A stretch of 64,000 bases of DNA from Solibacillus palustris (GCF_022549215.1 NZ_JAKZFC010000008.1:1-64000), one strand, 5' to 3'; counted from the stretch's first letter, positions 40,721 to 50,031 are shown. Notes: a model not told the origin generated them from the sequence alone. Translations and numbers: made by a program.

Positions 40721-42036
40721 AATATGTTGAGCAAATAAAATCATTTTTATTAGTGTTCCTCGTGTTCTTAAGTGTTGCCCTAACACTCATCATTTGGAAT
40801 TACCAGCCAGATTATGAGCTCATTGAAGAAACACAAGTAGAAGAGGTACTTATCGGAGACCAAAAGCAATGGCAGGATGTGCTCAAGCCGTATCGCGTAT
40901 TATTTCGCGAAAATGATGCATTTACTGGGACCGTTTCAAATGGTGTATTAAATGAGCTATATAGAAATTTCATTACTTGGCAAGTCCAAGATGTAAAATT
41001 ATATAATAATATTTCAGATCCTAAAATGAATGAAATAATAAACAAAAATAATCGAGCAACTTTATTTTTCAATGAAGAAATTCCAATGCAATCTTTTTCG
41101 AATGTATTACCGTTTGTTGAAAAGGACCAGTTGGATATGAGCTTTAACCGCTTGATTATCGATTGGTCGAATGCGGAAGAACAAGATCAGCTTCAGCTAT
41201 TATTTTTAAATACGGAAAAGCGTTTATTGCTGCAAGGCTATGTCAATTTGGCTAGTGGTCAACGTTTTTTAACACAGGTAATCCAGCCTTCGAAAAATTA
41301 TACAAGCTATGTAGAGGTTGAGCGTGATTCACTGCATTCTTTATATGTGCCACAGGGGACATTTGAGGCTACAAAATATACGTATTTAATTGATGGATTT
41401 TTACCAGAAAGCTTTAAAAATATTGTCTTTCCCGATCCTTCTATTGTGCAACTTAATGTAGAAAACGAGCAATCAGTAAGGTATACAGATGGTACATCAT
41501 TAATGACGGTCGATACGCAAAATCGTATTTTAAATTATGTATACCCACCTGCAGAAAGCATAGCACCCATCCCATCCTCAAAATTGTTATTAGATAGCTT
41601 TGAATTTGTGAATGACCATGGGGGCTTTACATCTGATTTCCGTTTGTCTTCGATGAATATTGGAAAGCACATCATGGAATACCAGCTATTTTTACATGGC
41701 TATCCAGTGTATAGCAATATGACAACGACGCGGATTATAACGACTTGGGGAGAAAATCGATTATTCCGTTATCGTCGTCCGTATTATTCAATTGAAAGAG
41801 ATATTCCGAATGAGCGCGCGGTGCAAAGTTTGCCTTCAGGTGAAGCGGTTGTGGAATATTTGCGTAACTCAAAGGACTATCCATTTGATGAAGTGGATGA
41901 GATTGTTGTTGGCTATTATTTAATGCAAAATCCGGACTCGTATATTCTAGATCCAAGCTGGTTTATCATATCTGACAACGTTTGGACACGCATTACACCT
42001 GAACAAATAGGAGGTGTAATGAATGGATTGGAATAG
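40717..42036 (+). CDS. yycH: WalK regulator YycH
   Basis: Extracytoplasmic protein with one N-terminal membrane span (about residues 7-25) that, with YycI, modulates WalK. The 439-residue product matches the YycH layout: a long soluble domain ending in RITPEQIGGVMNGLE. An in-frame TTG six bases upstream is rejected because GGGGG is placed for the ATG at 40717, which overlaps the walK stop (ATGA). It overlaps yycI by 14 bases. Confidence 0.93.
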   Translation: MKYVEQIKSFLLVFLVFLSVALTLIIWNYQPDYELIEETQVEEVLIGDQKQWQDVLKPYRVLFRENDAFTGTVSNGVLNELYRNFITWQVQDVKLYNNISDPKMNEIINKNNRATLFFNEEIPMQSFSNVLPFVEKDQLDMSFNRLIIDWSNAEEQDQLQLLFLNTEKRLLLQGYVNLASGQRFLTQVIQPSKNYTSYVEVERDSLHSLYVPQGTFEATKYTYLIDGFLPESFKNIVFPDPSIVQLNVENEQSVRYTDGTSLMTVDTQNRILNYVYPPAESIAPIPSSKLLLDSFEFVNDHGGFTSDFRLSSMNIGKHIMEYQLFLHGYPVYSNMTTTRIITTWGENRLFRYRRPYYSIERDIPNERAVQSLPSGEAVVEYLRNSKDYPFDEVDEIVVGYYLMQNPDSYILDPSWFIISDNVWTRITPEQIGGVMNGLE

Positions 42037-42853
42037 AACGAAGACAATTTTTATTTGGGTATTTTTAATATTAAATATCTTTTTATACACGCAATATTTA
42101 CAGCGCTACAATGAAGGGCAAGAAATAGAAGTACTTGGTGAGACGACAAAATTTGAATCGCTTTTGAAAGAGGATAATATTACGTATAATGCCTTACCAA
42201 ATAATAATGAAAGCGCGGCTTATTATTCCGGTCAAATCAAAAACTTTTCACCTTCTGAAGTGCCGTATTTTGCAAATCAGCGTACAGAAATCGAAAATGG
42301 TAATAAACTTAACGTGACGATGGAAAAACCTGTGAAGCTACAGGAAGGTGGGGCGCACGATAAATTTACAGAATTCCTTCATAGTCATGTTTATGAAGGG
42401 GATTCCTACGTATTGTGGAATGTTGATAATGAAAATAAAGTTGCAACTTTTTTCCAAAAGGTAAATGATTTAACACTTTACTATAATGTTCGTGGTTACG
42501 TGAAAATTTATTGGAATGATGATGAACGTGTTGTAGCGTATGAGCAAACGATGCTAGAAAAACATGAAAAACTAGAAAAACAGCAAAATTTACTAACACC
42601 GATTCAAGTGTTACAAATTTTATATGGTAAAAATTTATTGAAACCGGATTCTCAAATTGTAAAATTAAATCTTGGCTATTCAACAATTGTGCAATTAACA
42701 CAGACACAAGTATTTGCCCCAACTTGGGAAGTACGTGTGCGCTTAGCTGATAAATCAGAGGAAATTCATTTTGTAAATGCGGTGGATGGCAAGATTGTAG
42801 AAATTCAAAATGACTTATCTGAAATTGTTGAGCCTGAAGAGGATTTGGAGTAG
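42023..42853 (+). CDS. yycI: WalK regulator YycI
   Basis: Second membrane-anchored regulator of WalK. The 276-residue product starts MDWNRTKTIFIWVFLILNIFLYTQYL, the conserved YycI anchor, followed by an extracytoplasmic domain with two similar halves. The start codon lies inside the end of yycH, with GGAGG upstream. walJ begins 15 bases after the stop. Confidence 0.94.
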   Translation: MDWNRTKTIFIWVFLILNIFLYTQYLQRYNEGQEIEVLGETTKFESLLKEDNITYNALPNNNESAAYYSGQIKNFSPSEVPYFANQRTEIENGNKLNVTMEKPVKLQEGGAHDKFTEFLHSHVYEGDSYVLWNVDNENKVATFFQKVNDLTLYYNVRGYVKIYWNDDERVVAYEQTMLEKHEKLEKQQNLLTPIQVLQILYGKNLLKPDSQIVKLNLGYSTIVQLTQTQVFAPTWEVRVRLADKSEEIHFVNAVDGKIVEIQNDLSEIVEPEEDLE

Positions 42854-42868
42854 TGGGGAGTTTTAATA

Positions 42869-43657
42869 ATGCGATTTAGCGTTTTAGCTAGTGGCAGTTC
42901 TGGCAACGCAATATATGTAGAAAATGACGAGCATTCATTTTTAGTGGATGTTGGTTTGAGTGGCAAAAAGATGGAGCAGTTGTTTGCTGAAATTGACCGT
43001 GACATGAAAAATTTATCGGGAATTTTAGTGACGCATGAGCATAGTGATCATATTAAAGGGCTAGGTGTCGTGGCACGTAAATATAATGTCCCTATTTTTG
43101 CGAATGCGAAAACATGGGGGGCGATGGACGGTTTAGTGGGTAATATCCCATCCGATCTGCGCTATCATTTTGATATGGAGACCGTTAAAACATACGGTGG
43201 CTTAGATATTCAATCTTTTGCAGTGTCGCATGATGCAGCAGACCCCATGTTTTATACATTCCAGCAGGATGGGCGTAAATTGGTCGTTATCACAGATACA
43301 GGTTATGTGAGCGACCGAATGAAAGGTTATATAGCAGCAGCAGATGCCTATGTATTTGAAAGTAATCATGATGTGAGTATGTTACAAATGGGGAAGTATC
43401 CATGGAGCATAAAGCGACGCATTTTATCGGATGTTGGGCATGTTTCAAATGAAGATGCAGCAGTTGCAATGGCCGATGTTGTTGCGGAAAAACCAACACA
43501 AATTTACTTAGCGCATTTAAGTAAAGATAATAATATGAAGGAATTGGCGCGCATGAGTGTCACGCAAACACTAGAGTCATGCGGGATTATTACCGGTGAA
43601 TACTTGAATTTGCATGATACCGATGCCAATAGCCCAACAAGACTTGTGACAATTTAA
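42869..43657 (+). CDS. walJ: Metallo-beta-lactamase-fold protein WalJ (YycJ)
   Basis: Metal-dependent hydrolase or nuclease of the metallo-beta-lactamase fold, linked to WalRK and to coordination of division with replication. The 262-residue product has the metal motif [10 protein letters not shown] near residue 55 (HxHxDH), further ligands in SHDAAD and DTGYVSDR, and HLSKDNN near the end. GGGGAG precedes the ATG. It is the last gene of the walRK operon. Confidence 0.95.
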   Translation: MRFSVLASGSSGNAIYVENDEHSFLVDVGLSGKKMEQLFAEIDRDMKNLSGILVTHEHSDHIKGLGVVARKYNVPIFANAKTWGAMDGLVGNIPSDLRYHFDMETVKTYGGLDIQSFAVSHDAADPMFYTFQQDGRKLVVITDTGYVSDRMKGYIAAADAYVFESNHDVSMLQMGKYPWSIKRRILSDVGHVSNEDAAVAMADVVAEKPTQIYLAHLSKDNNMKELARMSVTQTLESCGIITGEYLNLHDTDANSPTRLVTI

Positions 43658-43667
43658 TTAGGGTAAA

Positions 43668-43706
43668 GAAGGGAGTGTTCAAGAAATGATTCTGAACACT
43701 CCTTTT
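43668..43706 (+). terminator. walRK operon terminator
   Basis: GGAGTGTTCA / TGAACACTCC stem with T run. It resembles the 7493 hairpin in sequence but lacks the GTGGNCAGAATAAA companion. Confidence 0.85.
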
Positions 43707-43814
43707 GCATTTTTTTTTAATTTTTAAGCATGTTTTAGATAATTTTCATCTAATTTTAATGTTTCCTGTGTATTCTAACAGTAAGAAAAGAAACAATAAG
43801 AGAGGATGAGTGTA

Positions 43815-45098
43815 ATGAGTTATTTTCCAGAGGACGAACAAAAACAAGTAGATCGTGTTGCGGAACTTGAAGCACGGTTAAAACGTGAGGAAGAGGAACG
43901 TCAACAACGTCAAAATAAGAAAAATAAAAAAGGTGGCAGTAAGTGGGGCTATTTTGTTTCTGGCCTAAGTGGTGTTATTGTTGGCGTGCTATTACTTTGG
44001 CTACTGTTACCGTCATTAGCAAATCAGCTACCAGGTTCTAGCCAAATTTCGAATGTGAATAATTCAACGGGTACATCGATTGGACAAACAGCAACGGAAG
44101 TAACAACTGATGTAACAAGCGCGGTAGAAAAAGTATCGAGCGCAGTTGTCGGTATTACAAATATTCAAGATGTAGCACCGAATTTCTGGAGCCAAAACAC
44201 TTCAGTAACGCAAGAGGTAGGAAGTGGATCAGGTGTAATTTATAAAATCGAAGGCAATCGAGCATTTATTGTTACGAATTATCATGTAGTAGATGGTGCA
44301 AAACAAATTGAAGTAACATTAGATGATGGCTCAAAAGTAGAAGCACAATTAGTTGGAAGTGATATGTGGACAGACTTAGCGGTTATTTCGATTTCAAGTA
44401 AAGGTATTGAAACGGTTGCCCAATTTGGTAATTCAGATGTATTAAAGCAAGGGGAAACCGTTATAGCAATTGGTAATCCACTTGGATTAGATTTCTATGG
44501 GTCAGTGACAACAGGTGTTATTTCTGGTAAAGACCGTTCTGTACCAGTTGATTTTAACGAAGATGGTGTAGAAGATTGGTCAACAGATGTGTTACAAACA
44601 GATGCTGCTATTAACTCGGGGAACTCAGGTGGTGCGTTAATTAATATTGCAGGGGATTTAATAGGTATTAACTCAATGAAAATTGCCCAATCTTCAGTAG
44701 AGGGGTTAGGCTTTGCGATTCCGATTAACTCAGCGATTCCAATCATTGAGCAATTAGAGAGAAGCGGCGAAGTAAAGCGTCCAACAATGGGTATTTCATT
44801 AATTGATTTAGCAGAAGTGCCTGCATTCTATCAACAGCAAACATTAAAAATACCGCAAGAAGTAACGGGTGGTGTGGTAATTTCTCAAGTAGTACGCGAA
44901 TCGGCGGCTGAAAAAGCTGGTTTACAACAATATGATGTCATTGTTGAGATGGATGGCAAAAAAATCGAAAATGCAATTCAGTTACGTAAACATTTATACA
45001 ATGAAAAACAAATTGGGGACACCTTACAAATGAAAGTGTACCGTCAAGGGAAATTAGTAGAAGCGCAATTAGAATTAGTAGAAAATGCACAATTATAA
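43815..45098 (+). CDS. htrA: HtrA-like serine protease (YycK)
   Basis: Membrane-anchored quality-control protease. The 427-residue product has a charged cytoplasmic N terminus, one membrane span (WGYFVSGLSGVIVGVLLLWLL), a trypsin-like domain with His (TNYHVVDG), Asp (WTDLAVI) and Ser (INSGNSGGALIN), and one C-terminal PDZ domain (VVRESAAEKAGLQQYDVIVEMDGKKI). An ATG at 43806 abuts AGAGG too closely, so 43815 is chosen. Position after walJ is conserved in Bacillales. Confidence 0.95.
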   Translation: MSYFPEDEQKQVDRVAELEARLKREEEERQQRQNKKNKKGGSKWGYFVSGLSGVIVGVLLLWLLLPSLANQLPGSSQISNVNNSTGTSIGQTATEVTTDVTSAVEKVSSAVVGITNIQDVAPNFWSQNTSVTQEVGSGSGVIYKIEGNRAFIVTNYHVVDGAKQIEVTLDDGSKVEAQLVGSDMWTDLAVISISSKGIETVAQFGNSDVLKQGETVIAIGNPLGLDFYGSVTTGVISGKDRSVPVDFNEDGVEDWSTDVLQTDAAINSGNSGGALINIAGDLIGINSMKIAQSSVEGLGFAIPINSAIPIIEQLERSGEVKRPTMGISLIDLAEVPAFYQQQTLKIPQEVTGGVVISQVVRESAAEKAGLQQYDVIVEMDGKKIENAIQLRKHLYNEKQIGDTLQMKVYRQGKLVEAQLELVENAQL

Positions 45099-45135
45099 TT
45101 TGTGGATAACTGAATACAATTAACAATTTAATCAC

Positions 45136-45180
45136 AACGGGTAGAGAGGGAAAAATGCTTTTCTTTTCTACCCGTTTTTT
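45136..45180 (+). terminator. htrA terminator
   Basis: AACGGGTAGA / TCTACCCGTT stem and T run. Confidence 0.88.
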
Positions 45181-45264
45181 GTTTGTTACAATGGGTTGTG
45201 GATAACATTCTTAAAATTGTGAATAAGTTTGTGGAAATTTCAGAAAAGAAAGAAGGCTTTTAAA

Positions 45265-45429
45265 ATGACAAAATATAGCTGTGAAACCCATATAGACCAT
45301 GCTTTAGATATGCATGTTGCAGAAACGGGAGAATACCCTGTGATGGAATTTTTATCAGAAGATAAAAAGTTATCAACAACTTGCTCTTACTGTGAACAGC
45401 AAGCAACATATATTGTATCAAGTAAATAA
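45265..45429 (+). CDS. Small CxxH/CxxC protein
   Basis: 54-residue protein with C-x2-H (CETHID) near the N terminus and C-x2-C (CSYCEQ) near the C terminus, a likely zinc site. It matches the small CxxH/CxxC family found beside rlmH in Bacillales. Function unknown. A longer frame starts upstream, but GAAGG precedes the ATG at 45265. It lies inside the DnaA-box cluster. Confidence 0.85.
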   Translation: MTKYSCETHIDHALDMHVAETGEYPVMEFLSEDKKLSTTCSYCEQQATYIVSSK

Positions 45430-45519
45430 CTTTACACAACATATGGATATAGCTTGTGGATATGTGTATAACTTTTGTGGATAATTTGTTTGTAAATGGA
45501 ATGTAAAGGTGGATAAGTT

Positions 45520-45999
45520 GTGAATATTACTATCATTTCTGTCGGTAAATTAAAAGAAAAGTATTTAAAAATGGGTATCGATGAATACGTAAAGCGCTTA
45601 GGGGGCTATGCGAAAATCGATTTAGTCGAAGTGCCAGACGAAAAAGCACCTGAGCAATTAAGTGATGCGGAAATGGAACTTGTAAAGAAAAAAGAAGGCG
45701 AGCGCATTTTAGCTAAAATTAGTGAGGGCACATACGTCATTGCCCTAGCACTTGATGGAAAAATGAAAACAAGTGAAGAAATGGCGACTGATTTAGATGC
45801 GCTCATGACGTATGGGAAGAGCAAGGTGGCATTTATCATAGGCGGCTCACTTGGTCTGCATGATGAGGTCTTTAAACGTGCGGATGAAAAGTTATGTTTC
45901 GGGAAAATGACGCTACCTCACCAGCTGATGAAGCTTGTGTTGGTGGAGCAGATTTACCGTAGTTTTCGGATTATTAAGGGAGAACCGTACCATAAGTAA
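45520..45999 (+). CDS. rlmH: 23S rRNA pseudouridine1915-N3 methyltransferase RlmH
   Basis: SPOUT methyltransferase acting on helix 69 of 23S rRNA in assembled ribosomes. The 159-residue product has [13 protein letters not shown] (SAM knot) and the [28 protein letters not shown] tail. It is orfX, the SCC insertion gene of staphylococci. Its last codons and the bases just after them recur twice downstream (46335, 48523), so the gene end acts as an attachment site. The GTG start has AAAGGTGG upstream. The gene is intact. Confidence 0.98.
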   Translation: MNITIISVGKLKEKYLKMGIDEYVKRLGGYAKIDLVEVPDEKAPEQLSDAEMELVKKKEGERILAKISEGTYVIALALDGKMKTSEEMATDLDALMTYGKSKVAFIIGGSLGLHDEVFKRADEKLCFGKMTLPHQLMKLVLVEQIYRSFRIIKGEPYHK

Positions 46000-46005
46000 G
46001 TGCGG
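45979..46005 (+). repeat. att copy 1 at the rlmH 3' end
   Basis: 27-bp copy GGAGAACCGTACCATAAGTA + AGTGCGG, spanning codons for EPYHK and the stop. It matches the copies at 46335 and 48523 at 24 of 27 positions each. TAAGTGCGGTTT (45997-46008) is the left arm of a perfect 12-bp inverted repeat whose other arm is 46313-46324. Confidence 0.85.
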
Positions 46006-46355
46006 TTTATAAAATTTATAAAAGGTAGCCAATTAATAAAAATATGGCTATCTTTTTTTATGATTAAATTTAATTTATATTGGTAGTAAGGATAGATATC
46101 AATTTAGTGACTTTTTATATAAAATGTACTAATGAATTTAATAAACAATTAATACAGGCGATAGATAATGCTTTTTTAGGTAGTAACTATCCGTACAAAT
46201 TAAAAGATGCAATAAGAAATTTATTTATGAGAGATGCTGTGGTTTATAAAAAAATTGTTGACTCTTTTGAAGAAGAAGATCTGGAAATACCAGAATTATT
46301 AAAGATAGATTAAAACCGCACTTAGCCGCATCGTGGTGAACCGTATCATAAGTAA
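46000..46355 (+). mobile_element. SCC-like unit 1 (356 bp)
   Basis: Interval between att copies 1 and 2, bounded by the 12-bp inverted repeats TAAGTGCGGTTT (45997-46008) and AAACCGCACTTA (46313-46324). The layout, insertion at the rlmH end with direct repeats and terminal inverted repeats of GCGGTTT type, is that of staphylococcal SCC ends. It holds one small ORF and no recombinase, so it is a remnant or a non-autonomous unit. Unit limits are placed at the stop codons and are approximate. Confidence 0.65.
46080..46313 (+). CDS. Hypothetical protein in SCC-like unit 1
   Basis: 77-residue frame, which I do not recognise, from a TTG start (46080) with no clear ribosome binding site. It contains FYIKCTNEFNKQLIQAIDNAF and an acidic C terminus (EEEDLEIPELLKID). 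Its TAA stop falls on the right inverted repeat of the unit. Codon use and acidic/basic balance look protein-like, but expression is unproven. It is the sole candidate gene between att copies 1 and 2. Confidence 0.45.
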   Translation: MVVRIDINLVTFYIKCTNEFNKQLIQAIDNAFLGSNYPYKLKDAIRNLFMRDAVVYKKIVDSFEEEDLEIPELLKID

Positions 46356-46361
46356 GTGAGG
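46335..46361 (+). repeat. att copy 2
   Basis: GGTGAACCGTATCATAAGTA + AGTGAGG; still reads EPYHK-stop with a synonymous TAT. It is preceded by AACCGCACTTAGCC..., and att copy 3 has a similar AACCGCATTTAG lead-in. Confidence 0.85.
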
Positions 46362-48543
46362 TATTCTATGTAAAACAAGGGTAAGAAAAGAATACAGGAG
46401 AAAATCGAAAATGGCAGGTTGGTCTTGATTTTCACTGATATTATCATGTTTATTTTATTATGCCTATAATTGGAGGCTATGTGAATGTTAAGTGATCAGG
46501 CGAGATATTCTAGGCTCGCGAATATAACAAAAATAATAAATACAAAATTAGAGCTACGTGAAGTATTGCAGCGTGTAACAATGGCGATATCAGAGGAGAT
46601 TGTTCAATGCAATGCTGTTGGAATCTATTTACCCCAGGAAGATGGAACATTTAGAGGATTTGCAGGAAAACCAGAGACCATAAATGGCGTAACACTCGAT
46701 ACCCAGGTAATTGATCCTGAAATAGACTTATTGGCAAAAGAAGTTATTGAAACCAAAAAAACCATCTATATCCCTGATACCTCAAAGGATCATCGGCTGG
46801 ATACGAGATCAGTTGATGCGTTCAAAATTAAGTCCTTATTAGTCCTGCCTATCTCATTTGGGCAAGAGTTATTTGGTCTGGTTTTTTTATTTGATTATGG
46901 AGCTCCAATGAACTTAACAGATTCAGAAATTCAAAGTGTTGAAGCTTATGTAAATATGGCTGCGGTCGCAATTCAAAACGCAAATAATTTAACACAAAAG
47001 GAAAACCTTATTGCCGAGAAGCAACTGTTACTAAATGTTACCCGTGATTTATCAATGTGTTCCTCGATACAGGAGAGTTTTGATAAATGTTTTTTTTACT
47101 TAGGACAGATTTTAGAGAGTAAAAACATGGCTGTCCACCTTTTAGACCCGCTAGACAAAACAACGATTAAAACAACGAAGTTAAGCAAGGACTGTGATTG
47201 GACAGAAGCGGATTGGATGGAGAAAAGCTATGAAGCCAAGATCCAAGAGGTTATTCATACAAAAAATATAGATAGTAAGGGTCTACTGATGATTCCATTG
47301 GTTTCAATGGGAGAAGTATTAGGAGTAATCGTCGTTGGCAAAGAGGAAAAAGCTCACAATTACGATAATTCCCAAATTCAACTGGCAAAATCTATCGTTG
47401 ATGCCACAGCTCCTACGTTTTCAAACTTGTTATATATGGATCAACTTGAAAGCATGGTGGAAGAGCGAACGAGAGAACTAGCTGCTGCTAATGAAAAAGT
47501 TACAAGTGTGATTGAAAGTATTACGGATGGATTCTTTACTTTGAATAATAAATGGGAATTTACGTACGTAAATAAGCATCAATATTTTCCACAAAGAAAA
47601 ACGGCAAAAGATGTATTAGGCAAGAATATATGGGGGGTTTTCCCGAGTAGCGTTGACACAGTTATGTATAAGGAATTTCATCGTGCAATGTCAGAGCGAA
47701 CTACAGTTCATTTCGAATTTCTTTCTACCTCTGATGAATATTGGCACGAAGTTATTGCATACCCGTATGATAATGGTATTTGTTGTATTTTTAAAAACAT
47801 AACGGAAAAAAAGCAATATGAGAAGGAATTGAAAAGGTTATCCAACATAGATTTAATAGGGCAAATGGCAGCAGGTATCAGCCATGAGATTAGAAATCCA
47901 ATGACAACAGTACGAGGATTTTTGCAGTTATTAAAAGAAGAGAACACCTATGAGAAAGATAATATGTACTTTAATTTAATGATTGAAGAACTTGACCGTG
48001 CCAATTCTATTATTACTGAATTTCTCTCAACGGGTAATACAAGGAAATCGGATTTGCAGATGTTAGATTTAAATTCAATTATCCACGATATTATTCCTTT
48101 AATAAAGATTGATGCGTATAATCAAAATAAATATATTCAAATCGATACAAATGACATTCCGGAATTACTTTTAAATCGTAATGAGATACGGCAATTATTA
48201 ATAAACCTATACCGTAATGGCTTAGAAGCGATGAGCACAGGGAAAGTTCTAACCATTAGCACCTACAAGGAAGGTCAAAATTGTGTGGTACTTGCAGTGC
48301 GGGATCAAGGAAAAGGTATCAGGCCTGAAGTATTAGAGAAACTGGGTACTCCATTTTACACAACCAAAGATAATGGAACGGGATTGGGGCTAGGCGTATG
48401 TTATGCCATTGCTGCCCGTCATAATGCAAAAATAGAAATTCAAACAGGATCGGAAGGCACTATCTTTTTAGTTAAATTTAATTATGAAAATAATGAACAA
48501 TAACCGCATTTAGATTAGTTGTGGTGAACCGTATCATAAGTAA
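46356..48543 (+). mobile_element. SCC-like unit 2 (2.2 kb, histidine kinase)
   Basis: Interval between att copies 2 and 3. The left end TAAGTGAGGTATT and the right end AATAACCGCATTTA (48500-48513) form an imperfect inverted repeat. The only gene is the histidine kinase, whose TAA stop lies in the right repeat, as does the stop of the unit 1 gene in its own right repeat. No recombinase gene is present. Confidence 0.6.
46485..48503 (+). CDS. Cytoplasmic GAF-PAS sensor histidine kinase
   Basis: 672-residue kinase with no membrane segment or signal. Order: two GAF domains (about 15-165 and 180-320), a coiled coil (MDQLESMVEERTRELAAANEK), a PAS domain (about 345-440), HisKA with GISHEIRNPMTTVRGFLQLL (phospho-His), and HATPase (N box LLINLYRNGLEAM, G1 VRDQGKGI, G2 GTGLGLGVCYAI). 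The HEIRNPMTTVRGFLQLL box is of the sporulation-kinase (KinA/KinD-like) type, so it could feed the Spo0A phosphorelay; that is an inference. No response regulator is adjacent. GGAGG lies eight bases before the ATG. It is the only gene between att copies 2 and 3. Confidence 0.9.
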   Translation: MLSDQARYSRLANITKIINTKLELREVLQRVTMAISEEIVQCNAVGIYLPQEDGTFRGFAGKPETINGVTLDTQVIDPEIDLLAKEVIETKKTIYIPDTSKDHRLDTRSVDAFKIKSLLVLPISFGQELFGLVFLFDYGAPMNLTDSEIQSVEAYVNMAAVAIQNANNLTQKENLIAEKQLLLNVTRDLSMCSSIQESFDKCFFYLGQILESKNMAVHLLDPLDKTTIKTTKLSKDCDWTEADWMEKSYEAKIQEVIHTKNIDSKGLLMIPLVSMGEVLGVIVVGKEEKAHNYDNSQIQLAKSIVDATAPTFSNLLYMDQLESMVEERTRELAAANEKVTSVIESITDGFFTLNNKWEFTYVNKHQYFPQRKTAKDVLGKNIWGVFPSSVDTVMYKEFHRAMSERTTVHFEFLSTSDEYWHEVIAYPYDNGICCIFKNITEKKQYEKELKRLSNIDLIGQMAAGISHEIRNPMTTVRGFLQLLKEENTYEKDNMYFNLMIEELDRANSIITEFLSTGNTRKSDLQMLDLNSIIHDIIPLIKIDAYNQNKYIQIDTNDIPELLLNRNEIRQLLINLYRNGLEAMSTGKVLTISTYKEGQNCVVLAVRDQGKGIRPEVLEKLGTPFYTTKDNGTGLGLGVCYAIAARHNAKIEIQTGSEGTIFLVKFNYENNEQ

Positions 48544-48549
48544 GTGCAG
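48523..48549 (+). repeat. att copy 3
   Basis: GGTGAACCGTATCATAAGTA + AGTGCAG; differs from copy 2 at two positions. It marks the start of the following accessory segment, for which I found no right-hand copy in the window. Confidence 0.85.
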
Positions 48550-48648
48550 TGTTTGAAAAGACCGAATTAAAAACACAATATTGGAGAAAACACATGGGAA
48601 ATCTCAATACTATTCACATATCTCGCGCCCCATAAGGATTCTAAAATA

Positions 48649-48687
48649 GAAATAGCATCATTCGATAATAATCGAATGATGCTATTT
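48649..48687 (-). terminator. pbuE terminator
   Basis: AATAGCATCATTCGAT / ATCGAATGATGCTATT, a perfect 16-bp stem just past the pbuE stop, with a T-rich flank on the minus strand. Confidence 0.8.
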
Positions 48688-48691
48688 AAAA

Positions 48692-49888
48692 TCATATATT
48701 TGAATGTTGAACATCCGAAGCTGTCGTTTTATATTCTCCTCTTACATTCGTTTTTCTTGTTAAAGAAAAGACTGCACATGCTAAGGCAATGAGAACAAGG
48801 CACCCCCCATACCAAGCTGCATGTGAGATAGTATTTGTTTGATTTAAAACAATACCCCCAAATCCAGATCCCATGGAAATACCGATTTGTAATGCTGAAT
48901 TGTTAAAGCTTTGCTGAATATCCGATGTAGCAGAATCTGTTTGAATTAGATAGCTTTGTTGTGGTGGAGATAGACTCCAGCTTAATGCTCCCCAAATCAT
49001 CATTACCGGTATAAATACAATGAGTGAGAAGGTAGTGAATGGCAGCAGGAACAGCACAATAGCAAATGAGATTATGACAATAAGGATACTTTTAGGAGCG
49101 CCAATCGTATCTGAAAGTGTTCCCCCAAATGCACCCCCACTTACCGCTGCAATACCAAATAAAAGATAACAAAGGCTAATCCAATAAGAATTCAGATGAA
49201 GTTCCGTTTCCAAAAATGGAGTGAAATACGCATAGATCGTATAATGTCCTGCCAGCATAAACATGGTAGCAAGATGTGCACTCCCGATTTTTAAGCTGGC
49301 AACGGCCTTTAATTGTTGTGAAAGTGGAATTGTCACTTCTCCAGGAATTCGCTCCAAAAAGATGGAAATCAGGATAAAGGAGCCTACTGATAGAATTGCA
49401 ATTCCAAGAAAAATTACCCGCCAACCAAAATTTTCGGAAATGAGAATACCTAGTGGCACACCAAGGACAAGTGATGAACTAATTCCCATGTAAATGAGTC
49501 CTAGAGCCTTTGCTCGATGGTCTGGTGAAACAACTTTTGCTGCTATTGTTAAGGATAGCACCACGATAAGTGCTGTACTCATAGCACTTAAAACCCGGGC
49601 AATCATCATAAAGGTAAAATCTGGACTGAAATAAGTTATGATATTACTGATGAAAAAAATAAACAAGGAAATAAGGTATAACTTTTTTCGTTCAATTTTG
49701 CTCGTTAAAACTAATAACACTGGACCGGAAATCGCAAAAATAAGTGCGAAGACTGTAATCAGCTGTCCAGCAGAGCTTAATGAGATATTCATATCTGTTG
49801 CGATAATTGGAAGTATACCGCCAACGATCAATTCTACCAAACCAACGGCAACAGTTGATAATGCTAGTATAAAAACTTTGAAATTCAT
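48692..49888 (-). CDS. pbuE: Purine efflux pump PbuE (MFS)
   Basis: Twelve-span major facilitator transporter that exports purine bases and nucleosides. The 398-residue product closely follows Bacillus subtilis PbuE from its first residues ([20 protein letters not shown], then [10 protein letters not shown] and [20 protein letters not shown]) to [10 protein letters not shown]...[15 protein letters not shown]. The adenine riboswitch directly upstream supports the substrate. The gene runs against replication, inside the accessory region. A poor ribosome binding site (GAGAGG 14 bases upstream) is the only doubt on the start. Confidence 0.95.
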   Translation of the reverse strand: MNFKVFILALSTVAVGLVELIVGGILPIIATDMNISLSSAGQLITVFALIFAISGPVLLVLTSKIERKKLYLISLFIFFISNIITYFSPDFTFMMIARVLSAMSTALIVVLSLTIAAKVVSPDHRAKALGLIYMGISSSLVLGVPLGILISENFGWRVIFLGIAILSVGSFILISIFLERIPGEVTIPLSQQLKAVASLKIGSAHLATMFMLAGHYTIYAYFTPFLETELHLNSYWISLCYLLFGIAAVSGGAFGGTLSDTIGAPKSILIVIISFAIVLFLLPFTTFSLIVFIPVMMIWGALSWSLSPPQQSYLIQTDSATSDIQQSFNNSALQIGISMGSGFGGIVLNQTNTISHAAWYGGCLVLIALACAVFSLTRKTNVRGEYKTTASDVQHSNI

Positions 49889-49929
49889 AATCTGCTATAC
49901 ATCCTCTCTGATGAAAAAATTAGAAAATA

Positions 49930-50031
49930 AAAAAAATCCTGATTACAAAAAATGAATAGTTCATTTTCTGTAATCAGGATTTTAAGGTTCCTGGTAGAGA
50001 CCCTCAAGCCGTATTCTTGAGGTTATACAGT
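49930..50031 (-). promoter_or_regulatory. Adenine riboswitch of pbuE
   Basis: On the minus strand the aptamer (50031-49968) shows P1 CTGTA / TACAG, P2 CCTCAAG / CTTGAGG, P3 AGGAACC paired with its partner, and the conserved TCTACC and CCTTAAAA junction bases. The key base in GATTAC is U, as in adenine-sensing members (C in guanine ones). The 3' part CCTGATTACAG also forms the 5' arm of a strong terminator (49980-49930) with CTGTAATCAGG and a long T run. Adenine binding should therefore stop termination, an ON switch as in Bacillus subtilis pbuE. Confidence 0.93.

Larger units (their letters stand above)
45101..45516. other. DnaA-box cluster between htrA and rlmH
   Basis: Perfect TGTGGATAA at 45101-45109, 45197-45205 and 45476-45484. 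Near matches lie at 45218-45226 (TGTGAATAA), 45455-45463 (TGTGGATAT), 45463-45471 (TGTGTATAA) and 45508-45516 (GGTGGATAA). All point the same way. A small gene lies in the middle. A role in binding or titrating DnaA is inferred from density only. Confidence 0.65.
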
